A stretch of 64,000 nucleotides of DNA from Blumeriella jaapii (GCA_009599575.1 VWND01000035.1:1-64000); one strand, 5' to 3'; shown: positions 35,766 to 47,152, counted from the stretch's first letter. Numbers and translations: made by a program. Notes: generated from the letters alone by a model not told the origin.

Positions 35766-36359
35766 TTAACTAACCCTATCGGCGATGAAATCCATTTGTT
35801 CGGCTTGGTTCAATATCAGGCCTTCCACGTTACGCGATACGTCGATAATTTCCTGCAAAAAAGGGGTGTAATCGCGTTCCGGCGCCGGTGGCGCTGGTGG
35901 TGGAGGAGGGGGCTTTGCAGCCAATTTGTCGTATATTAGAACCGAAAGTCGAGTCAATCTGGCTTGATAGTCGGCTAGAGTAGAAACAGGAGTGAGGGGG
36001 GTGGCAGGAGCCTTATGTCGACTAGTAATAGCCTTAACCAAATTCCGCGTACACGTATCGAGGCTGCGCGTATACTGGTGTTTCGCGTTTATGAGGTTTT
36101 GCAGCCAAAAGGCTAGTCGAATAACGGCAGGCTCCATCAGAATAGCTGGTTCGAAGAAAATAATCGTCGAATTACCGAAAAGGAAGGCACGTCGGTTATT
36201 CGAAGAAAATACGTCGAGTAGCTGGCTCGGGTCGGAACGCTTAATGAAAAGGTCCGAATTTGCCGGTTTATGAACAGTATCTCGATGTTCAGCGGAAGTG
36301 GTGCAGGGGGGGGGGGGTAAATCGCCGGAAAATCGTCGGCCTTCTCGCGGAGTCTTCAC
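35766..36359 (-). CDS. open frame inside the GC-rich element, unrecognised product
   Basis: The frame lies in element orientation, is open from about 36430 and stops at 35766. It has no ATG before codon 75 of the GTG-started version (ATG at 36135-36137, giving 123 residues); no ATG exists in any minus frame between there and the LTR. Visible features: a PPPP tract coded by a C-run of about 12 bases (36307-36318) prone to slippage, a second run of six Pro (KPPPPPPAPPAPERDYTP), and a helical C-terminal end (IDVSRNVEGLILNQAEQMDF). No zinc knuckle or known domain recognised. It could be a decayed gag-type protein, or non-coding cargo. Confidence 0.4.
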   Translation of the reverse strand: MKTPREGRRFSGDLPPPPCTTSAEHRDTVHKPANSDLFIKRSDPSQLLDVFSSNNRRAFLFGNSTIIFFEPAILMEPAVIRLAFWLQNLINAKHQYTRSLDTCTRNLVKAITSRHKAPATPLTPVSTLADYQARLTRLSVLIYDKLAAKPPPPPPAPPAPERDYTPFLQEIIDVSRNVEGLILNQAEQMDFIADRVS

Positions 36360-36575
36360 CGCAGCGTGCTCGGGCGAGGAAAATTGACTGAAATAGGCTC
36401 GAAGGAGTTTTGATCGATAAGAGCTTCAAAAGTGGTGTAACGTTTGCTGCAAAGGCTGGCTACAGCGAAAAGCGGTGTGGCGGCGTCGCAGTAGAAAGGT
36501 TACAGACGCCGAAGTAGTCTGAAAGATGAAGGTGTAGCTTCGAGGCTGAAAAGGGGGTGTTTGACCTTGATATAA

Positions 36576-36784
36576 TGTGACGACACGTATGCTGGAGAAC
36601 AGGTAGGCGAAGGGCTTAGAATATCAAGGTGCAGAACCTGGAAGAGGTTCTGCTAGAAGGACTATATACATATAGGTTTAAGGTTCGGCAGGGGCCGGAA
36701 GGCCGAAGGGCCGAAGGGCCGAAGGGGCCAAGGGGCCAAGGCCGGGAAGCCGAAGGGCCGAGCCGAACGGGCCACGTCGTTACA
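36576..36784 (-). repeat. 5' LTR of the GC-rich element
   Basis: 209 bp, identical by eye to 35406-35614. Internally (minus strand) it is followed by TTATATCAAGGTCAAACACC, the place of a primer-binding site; no tRNA match is evident to me. Confidence 0.95.
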
Positions 36785-37399
36785 GTTTTTCGAAAGCGCG
36801 AATTTTTATAAAACTTGATATTCGTTAAGCTTTTTATAAAATTCGAATAAATTTCGCTAATAAAAAAATAACGACGTTTCGTACGTATTACGGCGCTTAT
36901 AAATATAAAATGCTATTTTTTGGCTTTATTAATAAATTCGCAATTTATTAACGCTATATAAACGACGTTTTTTTCGATTATAAACGATTTTTGCATTATA
37001 TATTTGAATAATATTTTTATTTATTCGTCCGATTTTTTAAAATACGCTATATACGTTCGCAAAATATTTTAAAAGCTCGTTAACGCTGGATTACAGGCCG
37101 GTATTCGGAAGTTTAAATTCAACGTTATTCGGACCCGTTATTTAAGTTTTATTATTTTTATTAAAAGCTTAGAAGAAGATTTAAAAAAGGTTTCCGTGGT
37201 CGCTTACTAAAAGCTTTTTATTATTGTAAAAAACGTATAAAAATTTTTTGGTTTTTATAATTTTTACCGACGTTTTATTCGAAACTACGATATAATTGCA
37301 AAGCTTCTGATTTATTTAATTAAAACTAACGTTTTTTTTAATTTCACTTTTAAATATCAAAAGAGTTTCGATCTTTTTATATTAGCTTTTATTATTGCA

Positions 37400-37830
37400 T
37401 CAGTTTTATAATATTACAGGCAAAACCTTTTTTGTATATTAGAAATTAACGCTTCCGACGGCGTAATAGCTTTTGTGCTTTTTTAATTTTATAGCGACGA
37501 CTGGCTTTCAGTCGCTTATTTTAGCAAAACTATAGTTTTCGCAAAGCTAAACTACGTTGTATACGATAAAAAGATATTCGCAATCGTAAGATTTTTAAGC
37601 AATTTTCGTATTAAACTGGCTGGCTTAATTTATCAGATTAAAATTATTATTAATTATAAAGCTTTAAAATATTTTATGATTTTCAAACTTTTAAACGCTC
37701 GATAAATACGCTGGGCCGAGCTTTTCGCCGATTACAATTTTTTTATTACGTACAGATCAGATAAATATAATTTTTTGGCTGACGTATTAATACGTCGTAC
37801 GAGCGAATTCGACCGCCAAAACTTTTTTAA
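37400..37830 (+). pseudogene. A3 RNase H remnant
   Basis: Contains KLNYVVYDKKIFAIVRF (about 37545-37600) and the C-terminal DVLIRRTSEFDRQ near 37780-37820, as in A2. Confidence 0.78.
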
Positions 37831-38099
37831 ACGTATTTAGCGTTTGCAAATTCTTTTTCGAATCGATTAAATCGATTACCGTTTTTTAATTAAAAAACTT
37901 CGATTTTTTACGGCCTTCGAAACAGCTGTTTTTATCGTTAAAATAACTGATTTTTTTTTCGCATTTCGTATCGTTAATCAAATTTTCTACGTTAATCGCA
38001 TAATTAACAGTTTAATAGCTTTTCGAAAAAAAGCTGTACGAAACGCTACGAAAGAAAACGACGATAATAATATTTCGTATATATTTAAACGCGATTTGC

Positions 38100-39400
38100 T
38101 GTTATATTACGGTCGTTTAATAGTATTAAACGTCGATTATTTTCGTTTGGTTTTTATACGAAAAATATACGACCAAATTTTTACCGTTTATTTTAGCGTT
38201 CGCAAAACTACGCAATTGCTTTCGGATTAATATTATTAGCGAGGTATAACAGCTTTCGTAAAATAATATTGTCGCAATTACTACGTTTGTCGAAGAAATT
38301 TTGTTTTGAAAAATAAGCGCTTCGGCTTTTTTTAGCTTTTTTCTGTTTTTAATTATTTTTAAAAACACGTTATAATAGACTTTTGCAATTTTAATAAAAA
38401 TAAATACGATTACGATAACGTGTTCGTAATAATAAATCGCTTTTTTAAGCAAATTATTTCGATTTTTTGTTATAAAAATATCGACGCTCGAAGCTTTGCT
38501 AAATTATATATATTTTACGTATATAAATATTTCGGCTTTTTAAAAAATATTATTAGCGATCGTAGCTTTTAGTATTGGTTTATTTTCTGATTTGAATTAA
38601 ACAAAATATTCGGTACGCAATTAAAACTTTCGATAATCGCTTATTCCGAAACCGATAGTCAGACCGAAATTTACAATTAATATTTGCAAAAACGCTTTCG
38701 ACTTTTCGTAAATTTTTATTAAAACGATTAAAACGAATTTTTTTTAATAATAAATTTCGCTTAAATAATTTTTTTTTACGAAAGTCTAAGTGGTTTTTTA
38801 TTTTTTAAAATTATATACGGTTATACTTTTTATATTAATTGAAATTAAAAGCTCGATACTTTTCTTTTTTCTAATCTTTTATATAAGTTAAACGCAAACG
38901 AAGCTCGTGCGTACGCTCGCCGCTATTACGACGCTTAAAATTTCGCCAAATCGCATTTTTAATAAGCCTACGATAAAATAAAAAAAATGCGAATAAATTT
39001 CGCCGCGCGATCGATTTTAACGTTAGCGATTACGTATAGCTCGATATACGTTTATTTCCGATTTTCCGGCTTTTTCGTAAGCTCGATAATTTTATAAACG
39101 GCTTTTTTAAAATTATAGCCAAAATTTTCGATAACGCTTTTAAGCTAGACTTTTTTAGTATTATAAACGTATATTTAGTTTTTTACGCTAATCGATTGCG
39201 TAAAACAGCTAACGACGCATTTTCGGGTCAGATTAATTTAGCTTCTGAATTTATTAATATAATTAATAAGCTTAAATACGAAATCGAAAAATTAATCGTT
39301 TGTCGAATGCAGCGAAAAACCTTTTAATATAAAGTTTTTTGAATAAGTTTAAATAAAGATTTTACGTGGTATTCCGCGTTTGATTTTATATATGTTTTTT
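38100..39400 (+). pseudogene. A3 integrase and chromodomain remnant
   Basis: Aligned with A2: zinc-binding end near 38200-38330, core to about 38800, NANEARAYARRYYDA at about 38890-38940, and KYEIEKLIVCRMQRKTF near 39270-39325 starting the chromodomain. All broken by stops. The minus-strand frame 38126-38452 is a shadow. Confidence 0.78.
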
Positions 39401-39570
39401 TAAAAGTGCGCGACTTTTATTTGGCGCATAAAAAGCTTTTCGGTTTTTTTGCAAAACTTATAAACTGATTAAAAGCGTATTCCGAAGGTTTGAATTCGTA
39501 CGATTATTTAAATAACGACGTACTAATAAATAAAAGCTCGAGGGCGCGCTTTTTTCGAACGGAAAAGTAA

Positions 39571-39838
39571 TATAACGATTTACTTTTTTGCTATTTTTTG
39601 TATTATTCCAGCAATTACGTGTAGCTGCAAGCTTTTTGGTTTTTTGGTAGGTTTTTTTATTAATTATGGAAACTATTTATATATATAAGGCTTTTTTTTT
39701 TAGCAATTTTTGCTTTTTGCAATTGTTGATTTTAAATAAATATTTTTGTTACAAAACCAAAGGTTCGTTTTTTATATTATATGAACACGGCGACCAGTTG
39801 ACTGATCCCCCAGCCCTCCGACTGATTAGATCGTCACA
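39571..39838 (+). repeat. A3 3' LTR
   Basis: 268 bp, TATAACGATT to TTAGATCGTCACA. Directly followed by a family-D LTR fragment. Confidence 0.92.
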
Positions 39839-39952
39839 GCTTTGCTTTTATACCTGTTGAAGGTAGTCAGTGGCAGGGGGTCTCGGAGAGGTCCATGCCT
39901 CGACTATAGCTAAAACTACTAACTCCTATTAATACAAAGTATCACCGTTTTA
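39839..39952 (-). repeat. family-D LTR fragment
   Basis: 114 bp equal to the end of the D LTR that carries the TGTAAAACGG tip; plus strand GCTTTGCTTTTATACCTGTT to ATCACCGTTTTACA. The fragment is cut on its left by the A3 LTR tip and ends on its right at the exact LTR tip. Confidence 0.88.
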
Positions 39953-41289
39953 CAATAGCCGTATAAAAACAGTTTCGTCGTTTTGACTTTTAGATTTTTA
40001 TAACAAAAGCCAAAAGGCTGATTTTTTCCGAAGATTTTTTTTCATCGGCTAAATTAACCGCGGTGTTGTAAATTTCCTTTTGATTTTTTTCTAATTTAAA
40101 ATCGTATTTTTTTTTCGGATAATTTCAACTTTTTCGTTTTTTTTTAATATAAGGATTTGTTTATTGAGAATTTTATCGAATTTTTTTTTATATTAAATAA
40201 ATCGCTGGATTTCAATTTAATCTTTTATTTTATAATTTTTTTAATAGTTTCGTCGACGGCTTCGAAACTAATATATTTGTCGATTTATTTCTCGCTTCGC
40301 ATTAGTAATAAGCGTTTAAAAGCTGGTACTTTTTAAATAATTTAAATCGGAGTGTCGATATCGATATTTTTTATATTATCGTTAATTTTTTTTATTATAA
40401 ACGTTTTTTTAATAATTTTATTAGTTCCGTTTCGAATTTTAAAAAAAAAATTCTTTTCGATCTTAACGTTTTTTTTTATATTAATCGGTTTGGCGAATAA
40501 AACGGAAGCATTTTACTTTTTTATGATTCGCTAGCTTAATTATACCGCTATAATATTTGCAGATACGATAATTGCATTAGTAATATGTATATTTATTTTT
40601 TATTTATATATTTAAATTTTACTTATATTTAAAATAAAAGTTTTTTTTTTAATTAATACGCTTTCGGAAATGTTTTTTTTTATTAATAAAAATCGTTTTC
40701 GCATTTTTTTGTTTTTTAAATAATCGTTTTATTTCGTACCTTTTATTTTTAAGCGAATAGTATTTAATTAGCTCTGATTTTCAGTTTTATTAAAAAAGTT
40801 TATTTCTGCTTTTACCGGTCCGAAGCAGATCGCACCGTATTTGTTAATATAACAAATTCTATTATTTATACAAAAATTAAATGCTTTGCAGTTTGAGCGA
40901 ATATAAGGTTTTTCGTAATAAATTTTTTTGTTATTACAAAACTTATATTTAAAGCTACGAAGTCTGTTTTAATAATTACTTTTATTATTTTAATAGCCGC
41001 GATTTTAATTTCCGCGTTGGTTTTTTTTTTTTTTTTTAAATAATCGTTATTATAATTAATATTTCGCTGATTTTAATCGCTTATACGAAAAGATTGCTAT
41101 TAGGCAGCTATTACTTTTATAATAGCTTGGCGAAATTAATCGCTTCGCGCATTTTAAAAAAAGTAATTATTGTAAAAGCTATTTTAATCGTTTTTATTAT
41201 CCGAATTAACGTAAAAGAGTTTTTTCTGCTATTGCATAAAGCTTTCGATTTTGCTTTGCAATTTTTAAATTTTAATATCGGTAAATTGT

Positions 41290-41972
41290 AATACGAGAAT
41301 TTCAATATTTTTATTAAGCTTTTCCAAGCTAGTAAGCTTTGCAAAACGATTAAATAATATAATAACTGATTGTTTTTTAGCGATTTCGGTAATTTTTAAT
41401 AGCTAGGCATATTTTTGCATTAAAGCTTTTACGTTTTTTTTATAAAAAAAAATTTCTTTTGGTTTATAGCTTTAATAGTACGTTCGCTTTAGTTTTATTT
41501 AAAAACGAACTTTACAAATTTGAAATATTAATCGAAGGTTTTAAAGTTTTATTCATTAATTTTAAAATGCTTAATAGTTTTGTTGCGAATGCTAGTCGGA
41601 AGGCCAAATAAAAACAATCTTTTTTATTTAATTTCGCTTAAGACTTTTTTGTTAACGAAAACGTTAGAAATTTTCGTATAAATACGATAATAAGCTTTGA
41701 GTTTTTTGGCTTAGCGAGTTATTATAATAAATTATTTAAAAAAAGCGATAATATCGCGAATTTATTAGCGATCGTAGTTTCGGAATTCCGATTTTAAAAC
41801 TTTAATTAGTTTACGCCAGTTTCGAGCCTTAATAGTTTTTCATTTATTTATCGATTTAATAATATTTTTAATATTTGAATTATAATAGCGAAAAAGTTTA
41901 TCGAATATTTCAGTTTTAAAAATTCCGAAATTCTTATAAGTTTTTTTATATTTTTCGATAAAGTCGGTAACG
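41290..41972 (-). pseudogene. D3 gag remnant (main part)
   Basis: Antisense match to D1 gag at about 44.8-45.5 kb. The rest of the gag start is at 59274-59390 beyond F. The plus-strand frame 41094-41291 and the minus frame 41117-41344 overlap just downstream; neither is intact gag. Confidence 0.7.
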
Positions 41973-42147
41973 TGTCAAGAGGTGCGAACGAGCAGAAGGT
42001 TCGTAAATGATTTGCATTAACTACGGGGTTTCTAAGTTAAAGGTGCCGCGAAGTCTAAGATACAGTATATGCGAGCTCCGATGTCACGTGACAACAACGT
42101 GATCTTCGGACCACGTAACCAACGAACTGATATTTCATCCTTTTATA
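41973..42147 (-). repeat. F 3' LTR
   Basis: 175 bp; plus strand TGTCAAGAGGTGCGAACGAG to CATCCTTTTATA. It holds the partial palindrome-rich block TCACGTGACAACAACGTGA. Less mutated at its start than the other LTR. Confidence 0.9.
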
Positions 42148-42780
42148 TATGATTTTTCTTTTTATTTTTTACTTAATTTTTTCGTCGTCGGAATTTATTT
42201 CTATAAATCGAGCTTCGTTCGCGAAGCGTTTTTGTAAACGAATGCGGGATTCAGCTGAAATAATAAAAAAAATAGTAAAAAAAACAGGCTTTTTTAATTT
42301 CGAAAGCAAAACAATTGATTTCCTTGTAATAGGAAAGGAATTGATAACAGTCTTTTTGTGTTTAATAACGGTTGTAAAAGCCTTTTTTAGTAATAAAAGC
42401 TCGTTTTCGTTATTTATCGATTTGGCACGTTTTCTATTGGTAATTTTGGCTTTAGTTAGTTTTGTTTTGGTCGGGTAAAGTTTTTAAAAAAAACGTGTAG
42501 CGAATTCAATTATAAAATTATATACGTTAATAACGTTTTTTAATAGTTTTTAAGATTGGTTTTCGGCGTTGTAGCTACGCTATTATATTAAATAAAAAAA
42601 GTTAAGGTTTCGTTTAGAATCGAAAATAGCGTTTATAACTTATAATAAGCTTTTGTTTGCGTCGATAAAAACAAATAAAAAAAGGGAGTTTTTCTGCTTT
42701 GAAAAAAGGTCGTTGTAAATAAATTTGAGCAGATTAGTATGAAAAACAAAATGTAATAATTTTTATTCGAAAAGTAATTT
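42148..42780 (-). other. F 3' region between integrase and LTR
   Basis: Corresponds to the end of pol and the 3' UTR of F. The 109-codon plus frame 42149-42478 is on the opposite strand and I treat it as a shadow. Confidence 0.45.
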
Positions 42781-43704
42781 TAGCCTGTAATTATAAAAGC
42801 TTAAAACTTCGGCGATTTTGTAAAAATCGTAGAATTTATTGTTTAGTTTTTTAATTAATTTGATGAAAGTTATATTGCGTTTATTAAAAAACACGTTATT
42901 TTTTATTTTGTAAGCAGAAGTTAGTTAGCGTTGTTAATTAAAATAATGTTTTTGGTCGGCTAACGCTGAAATTAGATTTGTACGTAAAAGTAGTTTTAAT
43001 TTTTTTATTTTATCGGCGAAATCGTTTTCTTTCGTATTTGCTATTCGCAAAATACGTGAAATGAAATTTAAAATAAGTTTAGATGGAAAAAAGCTTATTC
43101 GGGAATAGAAGCTTTTATTGGCGTAAAAAGGGGAAACTCCGGTGGAAGCGTTTACAGCGTTATTCGCTGCGAATTCAGCTAGAAAAAGCCAGTTTTTTAA
43201 TTTTTTTAGACGTATTCGATAAATTGTTTTAAATAGAAAAATAAGTAGGCGTTCGCGTTTTCGGTTTGGCCGTTCGTTTCGAAATAAAAACTGATGGATA
43301 ACGTAATATTAGTTTCGAAACGGTGATTAATAGCTTTTTAGAATTGTGAAACAAACAAAAAACTTCGGTTTGAAATTATAAAATCGGAGAAATTATATAA
43401 ACGCCAGATATTTTTATAAAACAATTTAGCTAAGTTTGTCGCTTTTATAATTGTATAACAGGCTGTGTAATATCGTTTTTTAGTAAAGCGACAAATTATT
43501 ATTATAATCAGATTGTTTCGATTTTTATGCTTTTTTATTAGAAAAAGGTTTATAAAATCGATCGATATATAATTTCAACGGCGTAAAAAAATAAATAAAG
43601 GTTTGAAAAGTCTTTGATATCGTTGATTAGTGCTTATATTGCGAAAGCAGCCGTTGCAATTGCGAACAAATCTTTTGCAATTCTCGGAAACTAATAGCTA
43701 ATAA
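42780..43704 (-). pseudogene. F integrase remnant (main part)
   Basis: The minus strand reads LAEFAANNAVNASTGVSPFY and ANKSFYSRI near 43090-43180, and NERPNRKRE (family E-T-D-G-Q-T-E-R, the catalytic Glu region) near 43250-43290. At 43640-43690 it reads VSENCKRFVRNCNGCFRN, the C-x2-C of the zinc-binding end. The N-terminal rest continues beyond D1 at 54988-55100. Confidence 0.88.
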
Positions 43705-43971
43705 TGTAAAACGGTGATACCTTGTATTAATAGGAGTTGGTAGTTTTAGCTATGGTCGAGGCATAGACCCCTCCGAAACCCCCTGCCACTGACTACTTTC
43801 AACAGGTATAAGAGCAAAGCACTTCCTTAAATAGTACTATAGGCACGCAGTCTAATTTATACTTTTATTTTTTTTTTTTTTCCTTTTTTCAGTTTTTTTT
43901 AAAGATTTCCTAAATTATTTTATCTACCGATATATGGCCGTATCAATCTGGTTTTTCTATTTATTTTTACA
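43705..43971 (+). repeat. D1 5' LTR
   Basis: 267 bp, TGTAAAACGGTGATACCTTG to CTATTTATTTTTACA. The conserved block GGTCGAGGCATAGACCCCTC lies near position 60 of the LTR. Confidence 0.93.
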
Positions 43972-44690
43972 TTTGATAACTTACGCAAAGATTCAAATTT
44001 CGATGTTTCGTTTTTATATATTCGCCGATGCATTTTTTAAATTCATAATTAAAGTCGATTTCGAAATTTCGCTACTACGGCTTAAAAAATCTTTTATATA
44101 ATATTATTCGCAGCTGTATTATATAAAAGATTTTTAATAGCTTCTTTTATTTTGCGCATAATTATTAGACTACAAAAATGCAACACATTTTAAAAACGTT
44201 TGAAATTACGGTCAGGCAATTCTGAACCGTGCGAAATTCAAAGCTCGAAAATCGCCTTTTTGTTTAAAAATAACAAATCGAATATTGGTTTATACGCTTC
44301 GACCGCTGCGCTCGGCCTTTCTAAACTAAATCTTTTTTAGTCAAACGCTTGACGAAAATTTAATCTTCTGATTTTACGTTTTATAATTATAGCAATTACA
44401 ATTTGCAGCTTTTTATTAAAAATAATAAAAAAATAGCTGTACGTGCATTGGCTTAAGCCACGGAATATCGAAACCGTGGATTATATAATAATATTATATC
44501 AATTTAATTAATTTACTAAAAAACAAATTTTTTAATATACTACCTAAATATCTGAACGCAATTTTATTTTATTTAATTTTTTTAAAGAATACAAAAACTT
44601 TTTTAATAGCTTTCCTATTAAAAACGATTTTTTTCATATTAAAAACTCTTAATTTATAATTCCAGAAAACACTTATTTATTTAATTTAAA
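43972..44690 (+). other. D1 5' leader with primer-binding region
   Basis: Starts TTTGATAACTTACGCAAAGA. Comparing three copies suggests TGGTGACTTACGCAGGGATT before RIP; a TGG start fits pairing to a tRNA CCA end. The rest is non-coding and includes the block complementary to GAGCGCAGCGGTCGAAGCG (44296-44314). Confidence 0.65.
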
Positions 44691-44742
44691 CCCTACCAAT
44701 ATTTTCGCTAACACTATAAACAACGACGCTTTTCGTTTTTTT

Positions 44743-46000
44743 ATGCGAGGCCGCATGCTTTTCTCTGGCTCCTTTGATACACTTTTATTTAATAGCGCCA
44801 ATATTATCGATTTTATTAAAAAATATAAAAAAATCTGTAAGGATTTCGGAGTTTTTAAAACTGAAATATTCGACAAACTCCCTCGCTATTATAACCCAAT
44901 TACCAAAAATATTATTAAATCGATAAATAAATAAAAGTTTATTAGGACTCGAAACTGGCGTAAGCTAATTAAAGCTTTGAAATCGGAATTCCGAAACTAC
45001 GATCGCTAGCAAATTCGCGATATTATCGCTTTTTTTAAGCAGTTTGTTATAACAATTCGCTAAGCCAAAAAATTCAAAACTTATTATTGTATTTATACGA
45101 GAGTTTCTAACGTTTTCGTTAATAAAAAAGTCTTAAGCGAAGTTAAGCAGGAAAAATTGTTTTTATTTGACTTTCTAACCAACATTCGTAATAAAACTAT
45201 TAAATACTTTAAAATTAACGAACAAAACCCTGAAACTTTCGATTAGTATTCCAAATTTATAAAGTTCGTTTTTAAACAAAACCAAAGCGAACGTACTATC
45301 GAAGCTATAAACTAAAAGAAATCTTTTTTTTTTATTTATAAGAAAAACGTAGAAGCTTTAGTGTAAAAATATACTCAGCTATTAAAAGTTACCGAAATCG
45401 CTAAAAAACAGCCAGTTATTATATTATTTAATTGTTCTGCAAAACCTACTGGCTTGGAAAAGCTTAACAAAAATATCGAAACTTTCGTATTAAAATTTAT
45501 CGATATTAAAATTTAAAAATTTTGAAGCAAAATCGAAAGTTTTATATAGCAGCAGAAAAAACTTTTTTATATTAATTCGAATAATAAAAACGATTAAAAT
45601 AGTTTTTATAACAACTACTTTTTTTAAAATGCGCGAAGCGATTAGCTTCGCTAAGCCACCGTAAAAATAATAGCTGTTTAGTAGCAACCTTTTCGTGCTA
45701 ACGATTAAAATCAGCGAAATATTAATTATAATAACGATTATTAAAAGAAAAAAGAAGACCAACGCGGGAATCAAAATCGCGGCTACCAAAGTAATAAAAA
45801 TAATTATTAAAAAAAACCTCGTAGCTTTAAATATAAATTTTGTAATAATAAAGAAATTTATTGCGAAAAACCTTATATTCGCTTTAAATACAAAATATTT
45901 AATTTCTATATAAATAATAGTATTTGTTATATTAATAAGTATAAAACGATTTGCTTCGGACCGACGAAAACAGAAATAGGCCTTTTTAACAAAGCTGAGA
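44743..46000 (+). pseudogene. D1 gag remnant
   Basis: Coding orientation is clear: the first open stretch (44743-44934) starts MRGRMLFSGSFDTLLFNSAN followed by IIDFIKKYKKICKDFGVF and LPRYYNPITKNIIKSI, the typical start of ascomycete gypsy Gag. Further blocks include YSKFIKFVFKQNQSERTIEA and VEALV.KYTQLLKVTEIA around 45.24-45.40 kb. The minus-strand frame 45490-45789 is a shadow. A zinc knuckle is not certain. Confidence 0.82.
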
Positions 46001-46762
46001 ATTAAAGCTGGTTAAACATTATTCGCTTAAAAATGAAAGATACGAAATGGAACGATTGCTTAAAAAACAAAAAAAATGCAAAAACGATTTTTATTAGTAA
46101 AAAAAAAACATTTTAAAAAGCGTACTAATTAAAAAGAAAACCTTTATTTTAAGCGTAAATAAAGTTTAAATGTATAAATAAAAAACAAATACATATATTA
46201 CTAATACAAATATCGCATTTGCAGATATTATAGCTGTATAATCAAGCCAGCGAATTATAAGGAAGCAAAATGCTTCTGTTTTATTCGTCAAACTAATTGA
46301 TATAAAAAAAAACGTTAAAATCGAAAAAAAAGATTTTGAAATTCGAAAAAAAACCGATAAAACCATTAGAAAAACGCTTATAATAAAAGAAATTAACGAC
46401 GATATAAAAAATATCGATACCGATATCCCGGTTTAAATTATTTAAAAAGTACTAGTTTTTAAACGCCTATTATTAATGCGAAACGAAAAATAAATCGATA
46501 AATATATTAGCTCCGAAGCCGTCGACGAAGCTATTAAAAAATCATAAAACAAAAAATTAAATTGAAATTTAACGATTTATTTAGTATAAAAAAGAAATTC
46601 GACAAAGTTATTAATAAACAAATTCCTGTATTAAAAAAAAACGAAAAAGTTGAAATCATCCGAAAAAAAAACAATTTTAAATTAAAAAAAAATTAAAAAG
46701 AAATTTTTAATATCGCAGTTAATTTAGCCGATAAAAAAAAATTTTCGGAAAAAATCAGCCTT

Positions 46763-47152
46763 TTGGCTTTCGCTATAAAAATTCAAAAGTCAAAACGACG
46801 AAACTGCTTTTACACGGCTATAAAAACATTAAAAATAAAAATAATATTCGAGAAAAGTACGACCGCCTTTGCTTTATTCGATAATAAAGCCGAAGTTAAT
46901 TGTATAAACCAGAAAACAGCCGAAGCTAATAATATCCCGATTATTACCGATAAGCGAATAATTTATATTATCGTTAATAAAAATATTATTGAATTTGATA
47001 AAATTATACGAAATATAAAAATCGACGTTAAAAATATTATTATTTATAAAAATTTTTTAGTAATAAAAAATGCTTTTATTTTATTATTTTTAGAATGCTT
47101 TGAATTCTGGAAAGTTTCGTTAATTTCAAATACATCGAAAACGGCCAAATAA
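46763..47152 (+). pseudogene. D1 protease remnant
   Basis: 129 codons still open. FALFDNKAEVNCINQKTAEA contains the retropepsin active site with D at codon 40 (46880) followed by Asn-Lys in place of Ser/Thr-Gly. A change of the Gly alone would inactivate the enzyme. Confidence 0.85.

Larger units (their letters stand above)
35406..36784 (-). mobile_element. GC-rich non-autonomous LTR element, not RIP-mutated
   Basis: 1379 bp with two 209-bp direct LTRs that are identical over their full length by eye, LTR tips TGTGACGAC...GTCGTTACA, and a perfect 5-bp target-site duplication GTTTT (35401-35405, 36785-36789). The internal part is only 961 bp, so no polymerase can be encoded. Minus orientation is chosen because the minus strand reads CGGACGGGGGGGTAG directly before TGTAACGACG, a polypurine tract plus LTR start matching family A. 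Base composition contrasts sharply with the A3 host. It fits a TRIM or gag-only derivative. Confidence 0.93.
35050..37110 (+). pseudogene. A3 reverse transcriptase remnant, split by insertion
   Basis: The N-terminal part is open from 35079 (NELAFYRLYDYKIELI, FAKKPDGLIRFCIDYRIFNN) to the insertion point after FIDKIFARF. It resumes at 36785 with KARIF-type sequence. The catalytic box at 37011-37022 reads YLNN. Codons after 35406 in the open frame belong to the inserted element. Confidence 0.87.
33472..39838 (+). mobile_element. A3: 5'-truncated chromovirus carrying a younger insertion
   Basis: It aligns with A2 from 27478 to its 3' end. The start is the exact outer tip of the D2 LTR, so D2 probably inserted into A3 and the left half of A3 was lost with D2's end. 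The GC-rich element 35406-36784 interrupts RT. The 3' LTR (39571-39838) ends inside a family-D LTR fragment. Confidence 0.88.

Noticed and set aside
35459..36811. Plus frames starting MQNLEEVLLEGLYTY in both copies of the GC-rich LTR
   Set aside because: They are LTR sequence read through the GGGCCGAA minisatellite against the element's orientation; duplicated only because the LTRs are identical.
45490..45789. 99-codon minus frame, with similar frames at 25065-25262 and 41094-41291
   Set aside because: It recurs because all three lie antisense to the same gag region of family D. The hydrophobic protein has no recognised domain, and gag coding on the other strand is clear.
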